Part shown: positions 11,134-22,671 of the stretch, piece after piece
Position numbering within the stretch: the first letter of the stretch is position 1
Layout: every line of letters starts with the position of its first letter
Source of the DNA: Dimorphilus gyrociliatus
Taxonomy: Eukaryota > Annelida > Polychaeta > Dinophilidae
Assembly (NCBI GenBank): GCA_904063045.1
Contig: CAJFCJ010000023.1
Span: 821,995-885,994, forward strand
DNA length: 64,000 nucleotides
Direction of reading: 5' to 3'
Translations under genes and position numbers: made by a program
Notes under the pieces: generated by a model
The model's input: the letters and a program-made list of their open reading frames with translations, nothing else
Database searches by the model: none
What the model was told of the DNA's origin: nothing

Positions 11134-12114
11134 AAGCCTTTTAAAATATTAGTTTCTTTTCTTTCTCTAGTTAAAATAGCAAAAAAAAATGTTTTTGTAA
11201 ATATAATAAGCAATAAGAATATAAGCAAATAGAGCGAGCAGTCAGGCGGATAGAAAGAGAAAAAAAAAACGGCACAAAACAAAGCATTTAAATTACCACT
11301 TTTTTTTGATTTTTAGCAAAAAACCTTACATTTAAAAAATAAAAATGAAATATTCATAAATTTTATAAATATTTTCTCGAATTGGTTTCATCATCATCAT
11401 CCTCATTATGAATTATGAATTATGATTATTATTAAATTTTTAATATTTTCTTCTTTTTTTTTTCTTTTTTCAATTCCCACCACCAATAATTTTTCTATTT
11501 CTTTGATTCTTTCTTTGCTTCTTTTACGACGAGTAGATCGTCTTCTGAACGTGCGTCGCCCGATCCTATTTTTGGTGGGGAGAGAAAGAATAAATCAATC
11601 AGCGTTCGAATATTATATTATATATTATATATTATATATATATATATATTAAGAGAAATAAAAAAAAACCAAATTTAGTGAATGAATATGTGTTGATGAA
11701 TGATGAAATGTTAAATTTTCCTATTCGGAATAAGATGATAAGCAGCATTCGCATACATCTACATCTACTCATACAGACGCATGCCCAATTATGCATTGAA
11801 CATGAACGAAAGAAGAGATAAAGAAATAAAGAGAACTAAACATAAAAAATTAAAAGAATGAAAGTTTACAAGTTCTATATTTAAATATTTGTTTTTTGCG
11901 GGTGTCTGGATTTAGGGTTAGGGTTAGGGTTAGGGTTAAGTGTCGTTCTACAGCAACAGAAAAAAAGAAAAAAAAACCAAATAAATTAGAGAATAAAATA
12001 ACTCTTCGCTTTCTTTTCTTTTACTTTCTCTTCGTAGATTTAAAAGAATATTCATAAATAAACGATCGAAACATAAAGACAGAAGGAAACTCTTAGAAAA
12101 TTGTGCATAGTAAA
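9778..12114. other. intergenic, repeat-rich
   Basis: It contains (CTT)n-like sequence at 9837-9903, GTT/TAG trinucleotide repeats at about 10466-10528, (TA)n tracts at 10746-10786, 11110-11131 and 11638-11650, and an interstitial telomere repeat (listed separately). No coding segment is supported. Confidence 0.5.
11912..11938 (+). repeat. interstitial telomeric repeat, (TTAGGG)4.5
   Basis: Four perfect TTAGGG units plus a half unit run in tandem. TTAGGG is the ancestral metazoan telomere unit, retained in most spiralians and deuterostomes. The array is far from any chromosome end visible here, so it is an interstitial copy. Confidence 0.9.
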
Positions 12115-13296
12115 TTATTTGTTTGTTTGTAGGTTGGTTGTTTGTTTTGTTTGTTTGCCTGCTTTGCTTGTTTTATTGGTAATTAAATTTTTTTTGCTGG
12201 CTACCTCATTCGACATATTGATCAACTTAGTAGTAATATTGGCTCCAACTCCGAATGAATCTATGTCAGTCTCGATGTCGTTTGGCCCTCCTCCTGCTCC
12301 TCTATGGCCGGCCCAAACCTATTATTGAACAATAATAAAACTCTCTCGTCTATTGCTGGCCGCCCCTTTTCTTTGTAGAGGCAATGCAGGGTTTTTTTTT
12401 GTTAATGGTTCAAACCTTGGCCTTTTGGGATGGTCTTAGAGAAAACGATGCAAAAGAGAAATCAATCCTTTTCTTAGGGTCGTTATCGATATTTCTTGTT
12501 AAACGCCATCCGCTTAAATCTTCGATCTTCTTGCCGGTGTTTTCCAGGGCAATGAATCTACCGTCAGCCGAGCATTCTGATATGGCAACTGGTCCCTTTG
12601 CGCTTCTTTGATAAGTGGTTTTGGCCGACATTTCTCCTTTGACCACTTGACTGACTTTTAAGGTGTCTGTAAAGTTAATAGTTCCTCTTTGTCTTTTAAA
12701 TTATAAATAAGAATTCTTTATATTGTTTCTTATTTTTACTTTTTGTTCTTTTATTTTTTGTTTTGGAATTGTTTTTTTTGCTGTTTTTTGCTGGTTTTTT
12801 TCACATGTTTTTAAAGCAAATTTAAGTTATCATTTATAGTTTTGTTGTTTAGTTTAAAAAGGGAATAATCCTAACAAAACAACAACAAAAAAGAAAAATG
12901 CACTTAGTAAAACACACCAAAACAAAAAATCATCTTGTCTTATTAATATCTTTTTCGTTTCTCTAAAATACCTTAGAAGTTACTGTTTTTTGGGTTAAAT
13001 TAGTTAAAATATATAACTAAAAGTGCTATCTCTTTTACGGGGTGCCTTCTAGTAGTTGTTCATCTTTAATTGTTTGTTTTTTTTTTGTTTATCACCTTTG
13101 TTAAACAAGAAACAACTAAAAAAAAACCATGAGTCTTTTTTAGTTATTAATTTCTCATTTTTTTTAAAAAAAAATTAAATTAAGACAAAAAAAAAGACCA
13201 AAAAATAAAATAAAAAGCATGTTTGTTTTAAAGGATTAAAGCCATGCAGAAAACTCTTGAAAGAGAGATAGAGAGATTTCAATACACGCATGTAAA

Positions 13297-13349
<53 letters not shown>

Positions 13350-16300
13350 GCGTCCGCATCTCTGAATTAAACATTCAACAATAACGTCATCAATAAGCTC
13401 TCTTCATTCTTCAGATTAAAGAAAACTGCTAATATAAATACTTATATATTAGCATATACCATATTGTATACAGTTAACTTTATCTGAAGGCGAATTGAAC
13501 TTGGTGGTTTTATAACACAGCATTAACCTGCTGGTTGTTGAGTAGGCTTAGATTCTGTTGGTTTAACATCAGCCTTAGCGATAGAAGAAGTGGAAGTGGA
13601 AGATTTTAAAGCCTCTTCCGAAGCCTGACTAATTCCAGTCAGGGCACCGATCAACTGACTTATATCAGAGCTATGTTGTTGGTGCGATCTTTTGTTAGGC
13701 AGCGAAATAAAAAAAAGAAGCGTATGTTAGTAGAGTGAAGCATTTTTGTTCACATACCATCGTCGTCCATTCTTTGACTCGCTCTGGTTTGCGTGTCAAT
13801 GAACGATTCAACGACTTGACGAAGACCAACTCTATGAACATTTAATTAATACATTAAATATTATAATTATAGTTTCTTTTAACGCTTTCAATGCTTTTCA
13901 ATTTTGTATATTATTTTAATTTCAATTCGCCAGATGGCGAAAGTGAAACCTATCGACTAAAAGGTAGAGCTAGCAGCCTGCATTTTTTTTCTCCCCTTTC
14001 TGCTTAATTAATCCGGTTTGGTGCATACGTATTGATATTTAATCGAGGTTCGCTTGTTGTAATGCAAACGCACGGAATAAATCGACAATAAACTTCTTTT
14101 TTATATTGTAGATATGTCCTTGTTATAGGTGGCGTTGGTGAAATAAAGAATAGAAAAACCTGGCGAAATAGACTGATAGGTAGACGAAGAAGAAGAAGCC
14201 CAGATAAAGATTATCTATACTGTATATAGTTTTTCAAATTTTTGCGCTGCATTACATCGAAATCGCTAATGAACCGTCGTATAATTAATATAGTTGTAAT
14301 TAACTATAGACTTTGAAATCTATGATCATCCTAAATGAGGTTATGCACTCGGTCTTTTCTTCTCTCTTTCTTTCTTTCTTTCTCTCGTCCTTTTTGTTCA
14401 AACTTTTGCTGGCTGCCGCCACATAGAAGTACAAATCAAAGGAGAAGAGAACTAAAAGAAGAGGAGGAACTTTAAGTAAAAGAAAGTCCCCTCTATGCTC
14501 TTTCTTTAGATATTAAACTCGTCTTATATAAAATATTTATCTTTGGGGATCGCTAGAGAAGGGCAAAATAAATTGACACGTTCCTTCTTCTTCTGCTTCT
14601 TCTTCTTTTCCTCTTTTTTTAATTTTCTCCATTTCTCCTTGTCACCAAAACCGTCCAATACAGAAATAGGGAGATAAATTTAAGACGAAGACGGACAGAC
14701 GATACAACGAAGAATATATTAAAAAGTATTCCACTAACCTATTCTCCTCTCCTTCGAGCAGTTTTCTGTAAGCAGCAATCTCCAACTCCAAGCCAAGCTT
14801 TGTATCCATAATGTTTTGTAATTCTTTCAGAATGGCTTCCATTTCTGCTCTTAGTTTGGCAACCTCTTGCTTCAACTCGTCGTTCTCCTGTTGCCATTCT
14901 CTCTCCTTCTCCTCGTAATCTCTTCTTAGGCTGTCGCACTCCTTCTCTAACATGGCATTTCTTGCTTCCAGATCGGCCAATTTCGACCTCATATCTGACA
15001 GTTGTTGCTTCAAGCGTTTCGACTCCTCCTTTGCATGTTGTGTTTCCATATTTTGACGAGTAGCCCCGGTGCGGAATTCTTGCATCTGTCAAAATTAGAA
15101 TGAGTTGAAGGGACGAATGGTACATCGTCTATATATAATTTCTGCTGTCTCATCAACGCAATTACTGCGTTAATAGAAACGGTAGGACTAGTTTTTATTG
15201 CGGCAAAAAAAATCAATAGACGAATTAGATAGACGTAGGCCTGGTAAAAAGACACCAGCGTCACTGACCTTGAGGTTGTAGTATGTTTCCAACTCTCCGC
15301 GCATCAATTCTAATTTCTCGTCGTACGTGTTGGAGATTTCTCTGAGACATTGGGCCATTTCGTTCTTCCAGAATTCTCTGTTTTCGGCAGTAGTGTCTCT
15401 GTAAGCGAGTGCCGCCAGCTCTTTCATTTCCTAGAGATGATATATGCAACGTAAATAAACAAAAACAACAATAATAATGATAATAGCATCAATAGGCAAA
15501 CAAGTGTTTAACTGGCTAAATATCGCTTCTTCTAATTGTACATATATAAAGGATTTGCGTATGGGAAAAGGTATATATTGTATATATTAATTAATACAAA
15601 ATATATTTGAGGTAATTCTCAGTGATCACGTTTCAAAACAAGTTATGTCAATAGTATTTTAGAAATGAAACCGTTTGCTTAAAAACATATGTTTCGCAAG
15701 CTACTTTATAAATTGCCACTGTGTAAACGTTGCCCTATTGAAAAAACTATTCATATCGTTTACTTACCTGTTCGTGCACTTGCTTCATGAATTCCAACTC
15801 TTCTTCGAGTGTCTGGCGTCTGTTCTCAGCGTCTATATGATTTAGAGTTTCATTGTCCAGATCCTGAATAAGTAGGCGAGCAGAGGGGGGTGAAGAAAAA
15901 AATGTTTATTTTAATATTTATTTGAATGAAATTAATAGGGTCCCCGAAGGCTTTTTCCCCTCTTTCTCTCTCTCTCTCTCTCTGTCCCTGCTTGTTAGTC
16001 TATAAGAGTGAATTAAATGATTTAATCACTTTGCCAACTGAAAGGGTTGAATGCGTATAGAGAACCAGCCAACTTGTTCTCAATACGATCAACAACAGTT
16101 GAAAAAACTCTAAAGAGTTTTTACTATGTCTATTGCGTCGTAGACAGAGAGAAAGAAAGGAAAAAAGAGCCAAAAACATAAAAAGGTATCATTTTTCTTA
16201 CAATTCTGGCTCTGTTCAATGCTTCCGTTAGTCTTTGAATCTCTTTCTTGTCTCTTTCGCGATCAGTCTCCAAAGTGTCGACTCTTCTCCTCAAGAGGTT

Positions 16301-17913
16301 AATTTCGCTCTCGTACTCCGATAATTGTTGGTTAGACCTTTCAATTTTTTCCCGATCAACGGCTCTAGCTTGCTGAAGATCTTCGCATCTAGAATTACAA
16401 ACGACAACCGAATAAGTCTAAACACGTTTCGTAAACGTATCATAATTAATTCAAAAGGTCGTTAACTGGTCATAAAATAACCTTCGAAACACTTCTTTTG
16501 ATGATTTAACAGGGGAATATATATATATATATATATTCTCTCTATACATCTTTTTATATTAACTATTTGGAAAGAGAATGAATATTCACAATCTTTATTC
16601 ATTGTTGGCTTTCTTTCATTCATTCATTCTTTCCTTCTCTCCGTCAGACTGAATACAGACTATAAGTAGGTCTATCAGTCTGTCTATGAGATGATTTATG
16701 TACGTGCATTTATGTGCTTATATTTGAATTTGGATTGCATAAACCTATTCGAATTTGTGTTGATATTTGTTTGTTTATTTGTTTACTTATCTATCTATCT
16801 ATTTATTATCGTTTTGTTGTCGTTATATATCTATCTGATGTGTTATACGTTGGCTTCCAAAAGGAAAATGTTATTGGGTTTGGTCTATGAAAAGTATTAA
16901 CAATAGCATTAAATGAATATGGAAGGAGGAGGAGGAGGGAAAAACGTAATTAAATATAATGATATATAATGGATTGTAGCGAAATTTGATGATGATGATG
17001 ATGATGAGAAAAAAGTTGTCACATCGAAATTGAAGAGGAAAGAGGAGAAGAAGGCGAAGGAAAGAGAAAAATTAGATTGATAGAAATGTAGGGGAAATAA
17101 AAGTAAAAAGTCAATGAATAAACCATCCAGTTTATTGGAGATAGCCACTTGGCAGGAAAATAGACCATCAGATGACTTTATATTGCCAACTTCCGGCTAT
17201 CGATAAAGTAGCCAAGAAGGGGAGGGCCAAGAGTTAAAAGTCTCTCTTAGAGTGTTAAATAAATATTGATATTTTAAATTGTAGAGTTTGCCGAGTAACC
17301 TAATGGTTTTCGAAGTTGGGTGTAAGAATGGAGAAGGGAACCGGAATTTTAAAAATAGCCGGCTATATAAGGAATATTGAAAAACTATTCAAATTTAGTC
17401 ATTCATGCATGCATGCTAGCCGAGAAGATCCGTTCTCTATTTGCGTACGGACGCTTCAAACGAACTTATTCAAATTTCTCGCGTTTAAAACAAACAGAAT
17501 CGGCTTGACGGGGAATAAATCACGTCCGTACCTGACGACACCCAAAATTCACATTTTCATAAGTTCATATTTGGTTAAAAAATTTAAATATTTCTCTTTT
17601 TTTCTCTGTTTTTCCCCCCGTCTTTTTTCAACAGTCGCTCTTTCTTAGAAGAAAAGAAAGATGGTATTTAATAAGAAACTAGGAAAAGTACTTTTCAAAT
17701 TTTCCTTTTCTTCCTCAGCTTTCTAATCCAATACGTTAATCAATTCATAAATGTCACTTAATATACAAATGCAGCCTATAATATATTCCTACATTTCAAT
17801 ATCCTTATTTTTACAGACAGGTATGGTTAAATATAACTAGACGGACAATTATATATATTGTATATATACAGTAGACATAAAGGTGCATTTATATGTTTGT
17901 ATGAACATATATA

Positions 17914-17960
<47 letters not shown>

Positions 17961-18803
17961 TATTTACACCAGTCTATCCCTTTTCATTCTACATTGTATA
18001 TGTTGGTAATTTGTATACAACAAGATTTGGTATGTATGATTATCAACTCTAGCTGGTTGTGCATATTGTTCAAGTTGAATATGATACTCTAATTGTAACC
18101 CTGAATGACTGAATGAATTTACAAGGTTTAGTGAGGGTGGCGCTGCTACTAAGTTTTAAATCGAATAAAAAAGGAAGCAGCAAAACATTCTCTAATGGAA
18201 TGTTTCTGTAGAATGTTGACAAGAATTAAATTCAACTTACTTCCTGCGAAGTTCGTCAATCGTCTGCTCCAAACTTGTGCACTTTATCTCCAAAGTGCCC
18301 TTTTCCTTCTCCGCCTCGTCCAACAATTTTCTCGCTTCGTCCAATTCCGCCTGGTACATAGCCTTAATGGCGGCTGTCTCTTTTCCCCACTTATTCTTTA
18401 GATTCTCCAATTCTTGGGCGAGTTTTCTGTTTTGTGCTTCCAAGAATCTAACCTTCTCTATGTAGCTGGCAAATCTTTCGTTCAGGTCTTGCATGTCCTT
18501 CTTTTCTCTTTCGCGTGACGTTTTTACATTATCGACTCCGACGCTCGACATGGCAGCGTAGGCACCGCTCGGTGCACCGTAAGACATGTTCGACGTTGAC
18601 CTTTCAATCGAATAACCCGAACGACCAGGAGATCTAGCAGGACCCATCGAAGTTCTCTGGATAATCGTAGTCTTCTTACCCATGAGTGGTCTTCGGCTGG
18701 CATCATCGTCTAGAGAAGAGTTTGTTCTCGACTCGTAAGTTGTCGTACGAACCGTACTTGGGCCCTCGGACGAGGAAAATTCTCTGGTGGCGCGTACACT
18801 CAT
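12115..18803 (-). CDS. cytoplasmic intermediate filament protein, long-tail isoform with lamin tail domain
   Basis: Eight exons: 18803-18241, 16388-16202, 15863-15768, 15430-15269, 15085-14739, 13831-13758, 12666-12416 and 12318-12115. All phases agree and they encode 627 residues. The head (1-97) is rich in Ser/Arg/Thr. The rod runs from about 98 to 452, with the helix-initiation motif LNERFASYIEKVRFLEAQNR and the termination motif YRKLLEGEENR. Its ~355 residues match nuclear lamins and protostome intermediate filaments, about 42 longer in coil 1B than vertebrate cytoplasmic types. Exons 7-8 encode a lamin tail domain (VAISECSADGRFIALENTG, then SGWRL, then VWAG). There is no nuclear localisation signal after the rod and no C-terminal CaaX box, so it is cytoplasmic and not a nuclear lamin. 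It should assemble into 10-nm filaments in epithelia or neurons. Exon 7 uses an atypical GTTTGA donor; without that splice the protein ends after two more codons. Confidence 0.9.
13304..13342. repeat. (TA)n microsatellite in an intermediate filament intron
   Basis: About 20 TA units lie between the alternative tail exon and exon 7 of the intermediate filament gene. Confidence 0.9.
13523..13688 (-). CDS. alternative terminal exon of the intermediate filament gene (short tail)
   Basis: A strong acceptor, with the perfect branch sequence TACTAAC and a poly-T tract before AACAAAAG, opens an exon at 13688. It reads in frame only when exon 5 (phase 2) is joined directly to it, skipping exon 6. The result is a 55-residue tail that starts RSHQQHSSDISQL, is rich in Ser/Thr/Lys, and ends QQPAG at TAA 13523-13525; the whole isoform is 506 residues and lacks the lamin tail domain. 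If exon 6 were retained, the frame would shift and stop after about nine codons. Alternative tails with and without the lamin domain are known for snail (Helix) and nematode intermediate filaments. Confidence 0.65.
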
Positions 18804-19128
18804 TTTTCGCGAACTGAATGAGCGACAAGGCCGCTTCCCTTTATTCTTCTCACGACACCTGGCGGCCGAATCGACGTATTTCAGACATTGATATTGAATT
18901 TGAGCCTATGGCTTAGGTTCTATTGATTTTTTAACGATATAAACATTGCTGTTCCCTTTTTCAAGGTTTATTTATTTTTTTCTATAACAGAGCGTCACAA
19001 AAACAACAGTTAGTAATTAATAACCTTAACGTTGATAAATAATCTGTTAGCTATTGATTTCCTCTGTAAATGATAAATAGACGACTACTATTTTTATACG
19101 TAGACAAGCAAGTAGACAGAGCTGGGAT

Positions 19129-19165
<37 letters not shown>

Positions 19166-19778
19166 GGAAGCAGTAGTTTGATTACCCATATATGCATAAG
19201 TGTATTATTAAAGAAATGGGCGTCACTGCACTATATCATTTGCTTTTGTACAATTACACGGAAGGTTAGAGTTAAGGGTGAAAGGGAAGCGAAAAAATAC
19301 TTGTAAGCATATAACTGTTATTGAGAAATACTTGATAATAGAATGAAATATTGAATAAGTATTTGTCTGAAAGATATTACATAAAAAAAGAAATATCCTT
19401 ATTAATAAGGGAAATATTATTTTCAAGCTGGGCTCTTTAATCGCATGAGCTTTTACAACCTTGCTCGAATTTATTTCTTTTGTCAAACAGTAATAAGACA
19501 GACAAAGCTTTCAAAGTATGAAATACGCTTTAAATTGTTTGCAAAGGACGCGACCCAAAAGCTGGGTTAAAGGGATCTACCGAATAAAGGGTAAACTATA
19601 ACCAACGAATGGAGGAGACCTTGCACGGTTCAAAAGAGAATCTATCTAGAAATAGAATGAAAGGAGAGGGCGTGTGTGAGGGTGTGTGGGAAGGAAGGAG
19701 TAGGAATGAAAAAAATGAATATATATTAATAAATGAATAAACTAATATAAATATAAAGAGAGAAAGACAGAAAGAAAG

Positions 19779-19818
<40 letters not shown>

Positions 19819-20056
19819 AGCTATTTGTTTAGGCGAAATAACTTGCGGGGAAATAGCCTGAGAAAATTAAAAAAAAAAAAATTAAAAAAAAAACTTAAAA
19901 GGTCTTTGATAAGAGCGTGCTGTTGAATGGGGGTTGAACGTATAATTTGGGTAATAATTAATATGGTATATTGTATTTTGAGCCGGCTGGCTTAAGTATA
20001 TTGTGGAGAAAGCATTAGGATTCTTGCAAAATGAGAGGGTTAGGGCAGGGGGGTAA

Positions 20057-20089
<33 letters not shown>

Positions 20090-20726
20090 CCCCCACGTTG
20101 AATCTGCAAAAAGGGGAAAATTGAAATTGAATTGATTTGACGAGTAAATAAGACTACTAATAATTACATGTAAATATGTATTGTAAACAAAGCTAACTGA
20201 GAAATGAAGATAAAAGTAAAATTAAAATAAAGTGAATTAAAATTTGTATAGTTTTACAGGTTGGTGTAAAATATTTCTCAGTCAGATTCTATTTAATCTT
20301 TTTATACTGAAAACAAATAGAATTTGCATTTACAATTTCTTTTTTAAGAAAAAAAAGAAGAACATATTTTTTATTCTTTCCCTCTTTCTTTTATTTTTAG
20401 AAATTTTTTAACATCTAAATATAAACTTTATTTATCTTTTTGTTTTTTTCTCTCTCTATCTCTCTTCCTTCCTGACATTCATTCATCTATCCATCTATCT
20501 ACCTATCTATCTATCTATTCATTCTTTTATTCGTTCATTCATTCGTTCATTCATTCATTCAGTAATTCTCTCTTTATTTTCTGATTTTTTATTCAGGTCA
20601 AATCCTATAATAACCTAATCAGTCCTATTAGAATTATTATTTTTTTTCTCAGACAGCAGGCTCTCCCTCCCTCTAACCGTTTATCTATCTATCCGTTCAT
20701 CCATCCATGAAGTCAAGGAAACAATT

Positions 20727-20800
20727 CACTCATTCATTCATTCGTTCATTCGTTCATTCGTTCATTCGTTCGTTCGTTCGTTCGTTCGTTCGTTCGTTCA
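20727..20800. repeat. TTCA-to-TTCG tetranucleotide array
   Basis: An array of TTCA units becomes mixed TTCA/TTCG and then pure TTCG, about 18 units in all. The stepwise change suggests a point mutation spread by slippage. A similar but shorter array lies at about 20515-20562. Confidence 0.85.
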
Positions 20801-21179
20801 ACTCTTTTTCTCTACCCCTAAACCCTCTCCTACTCTTTTCCCTTTCAACTCATTAAGTTCTGTATTTATTATTTATATTACTTTTCATATATCGCAAACT
20901 ATTAATTTAGGGAAAAATTTAGTCGATTACAATACGAAAACAATTGTTGTCTTCCATTTATAAAAAGGAAAAAATTGATTTTTATAAAAACTCATTTTCA
21001 CTCTCTCTCTCTCTTTCTCTGCTGGTTTCCTATTTAAGCCTACACTGTTGCCATCTAGTAAGAAATTTATTATTTTTCTTTTACAACTTTCAAAGCATTG
21101 TTAAGAGTTGCTTGTTTAAAATATAGAATTTCGTGTATTAAAATTTCTTGACAGTTTTTAACTATCGACAATAGATTCT

Positions 21180-21310
21180 TTCTTACTGTGACGCAATCGG
21201 CAGTCGTCAGGTTTTCAGCAATCAGATGAAGGTTAACGGTTTTAGACGGTTTGCTGGTCTGATTTCGGGACCAGACGTCTAGTGAATATATTATTCAAAG
21301 GCCGCGGTGA
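21180..21310 (-). other. GC-richer island, possible 5' UTR exon or promoter
   Basis: This ~130-base island stands out from AT-rich surroundings. On the minus strand it ends with GCGTCACA|GTAAGA, a good donor, and the intermediate filament start codon at 18803 has an acceptor-like TCATTCAG about 12 bases upstream. The island could therefore be a distant non-coding first exon of that gene. It also contains a TGACGCAAT element of CREB/C-EBP type at 21188. The link is inference only. Confidence 0.2.
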
Positions 21311-22601
21311 TTTTTTTTGTCTCTTTTTTGCGTTTTCGGCTTATAGGGAAGAAAGGGAAAGTCTATTAGTTCGACTGCATTTATATTTCTATATAAGTAA
21401 CTATTTCCTCTCTATATAAATTTATACAGTATATAGAAATGTATGTGTTTGTTTGTTTCTGCTTTGCTGTTCGTCCATCTACATCTCTCTTTCTTCCTCC
21501 TCCCTCTCCTCCTCTTTCTCTGTCTGTCTATGAGTGGTTTTGCTTCTTTTTAACTGGCCTTTAGGGATTCGTCATCGAATAAAAATTCTTTAGATCAGTC
21601 AGGAATTCACGCGGCCTAAAATTAGACGTCAAATACTAATTTACAAAGAAAATATAAATAGGAGATTTAAAACAATTTACCGTGTCCGAGTTCAAATCGT
21701 TAATCTTAACTCATCCTACCTATTACGCACATAGAGGATAAGCCTTAATTCAGATGCCCAGTCACGTCCTAAAAACCCAAAAAATTTTAATATTCAACAC
21801 ATAGTTCACTAGAATTGAGCTCAAACCGGAAGTCGTTGAAAAGAAGAAAGGAAAAATAATGGGAAGAAGAAAAAGAAGAAGAAGTACTGATTGATTAATA
21901 TACTTGTACATATAGTATGAGTGATAATCGAGAGAAGATCTTTTTGTAAACGGTTTTAGAATAAAGTGGTGCGATTCAAACAAAAATGAATTGAACGTCT
22001 TTTTTTTGTTTTGTTTATTTGTATGCTTTGAATAGATAGAAATGGAATGTTAATAGTAATAAAGTTGAATGAAATTTGAACTGCTTTAACTTTGATTTTC
22101 TTTTGGGAAAAATGCTTTAAATTCCTGTTTTATGTTTTATTAGTTTTATTCTTACTATTATTATTATTATTGTTATTATTAAATAACAGGTTTCTTTTAC
22201 CAAATTTTACGTAAAATTCAATATTGAACTGTACAAATGATAAAGAAAGAACGACATAATGGACAAATTTCTTCTCTTCAACTTTTTCTCCTACTATAGT
22301 CAATTGTTTGCGTACATTTTATTCATTTTTTTATATGTGGCTAGAAGAAGGGAATTAGTAGAAGCAGAAGAAAAAAACTGGTTTTTGGGTTAGGGCTAGA
22401 CGAGGACGACGAAAGGCGGCAATATCAATTAAATTGGCTAATCAAATAGTAATTTGTTTGTGGGTGGGGGGAAGGGGGAATGTGCGGTTTTTTAAGCTTT
22501 CAAAGAACTAGGTAAATTATTGTAGGCAGAGAGAGGGAGACAAAAGGGAGAAAGAAGATTAAATGACGGGACGAAGGGACAAGTGGATTAAAGTGAAGAG
22601 G

Positions 22602-22604
<3 letters not shown>

Positions 22605-22642
<38 letters not shown>

Positions 22643-22671
22643 CAAACAAACAAACAAACAAACAAACAAAC
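22605..22671. repeat. compound (GA)n and (AAAC)n microsatellite
   Basis: About 15 GA units are followed by seven AAAC units. No gene is affected. Confidence 0.85.

Noticed and set aside
12115-18803. Nuclear lamin instead of cytoplasmic intermediate filament
   Set aside because: The rod length and tail domain fit, but there is no nuclear localisation signal after the rod and no CaaX box, and the head is long and Ser-rich.
20727-20800. CRISPR array or direct-repeat locus
   Set aside because: Tandem tetranucleotides without spacers in a eukaryotic genome.
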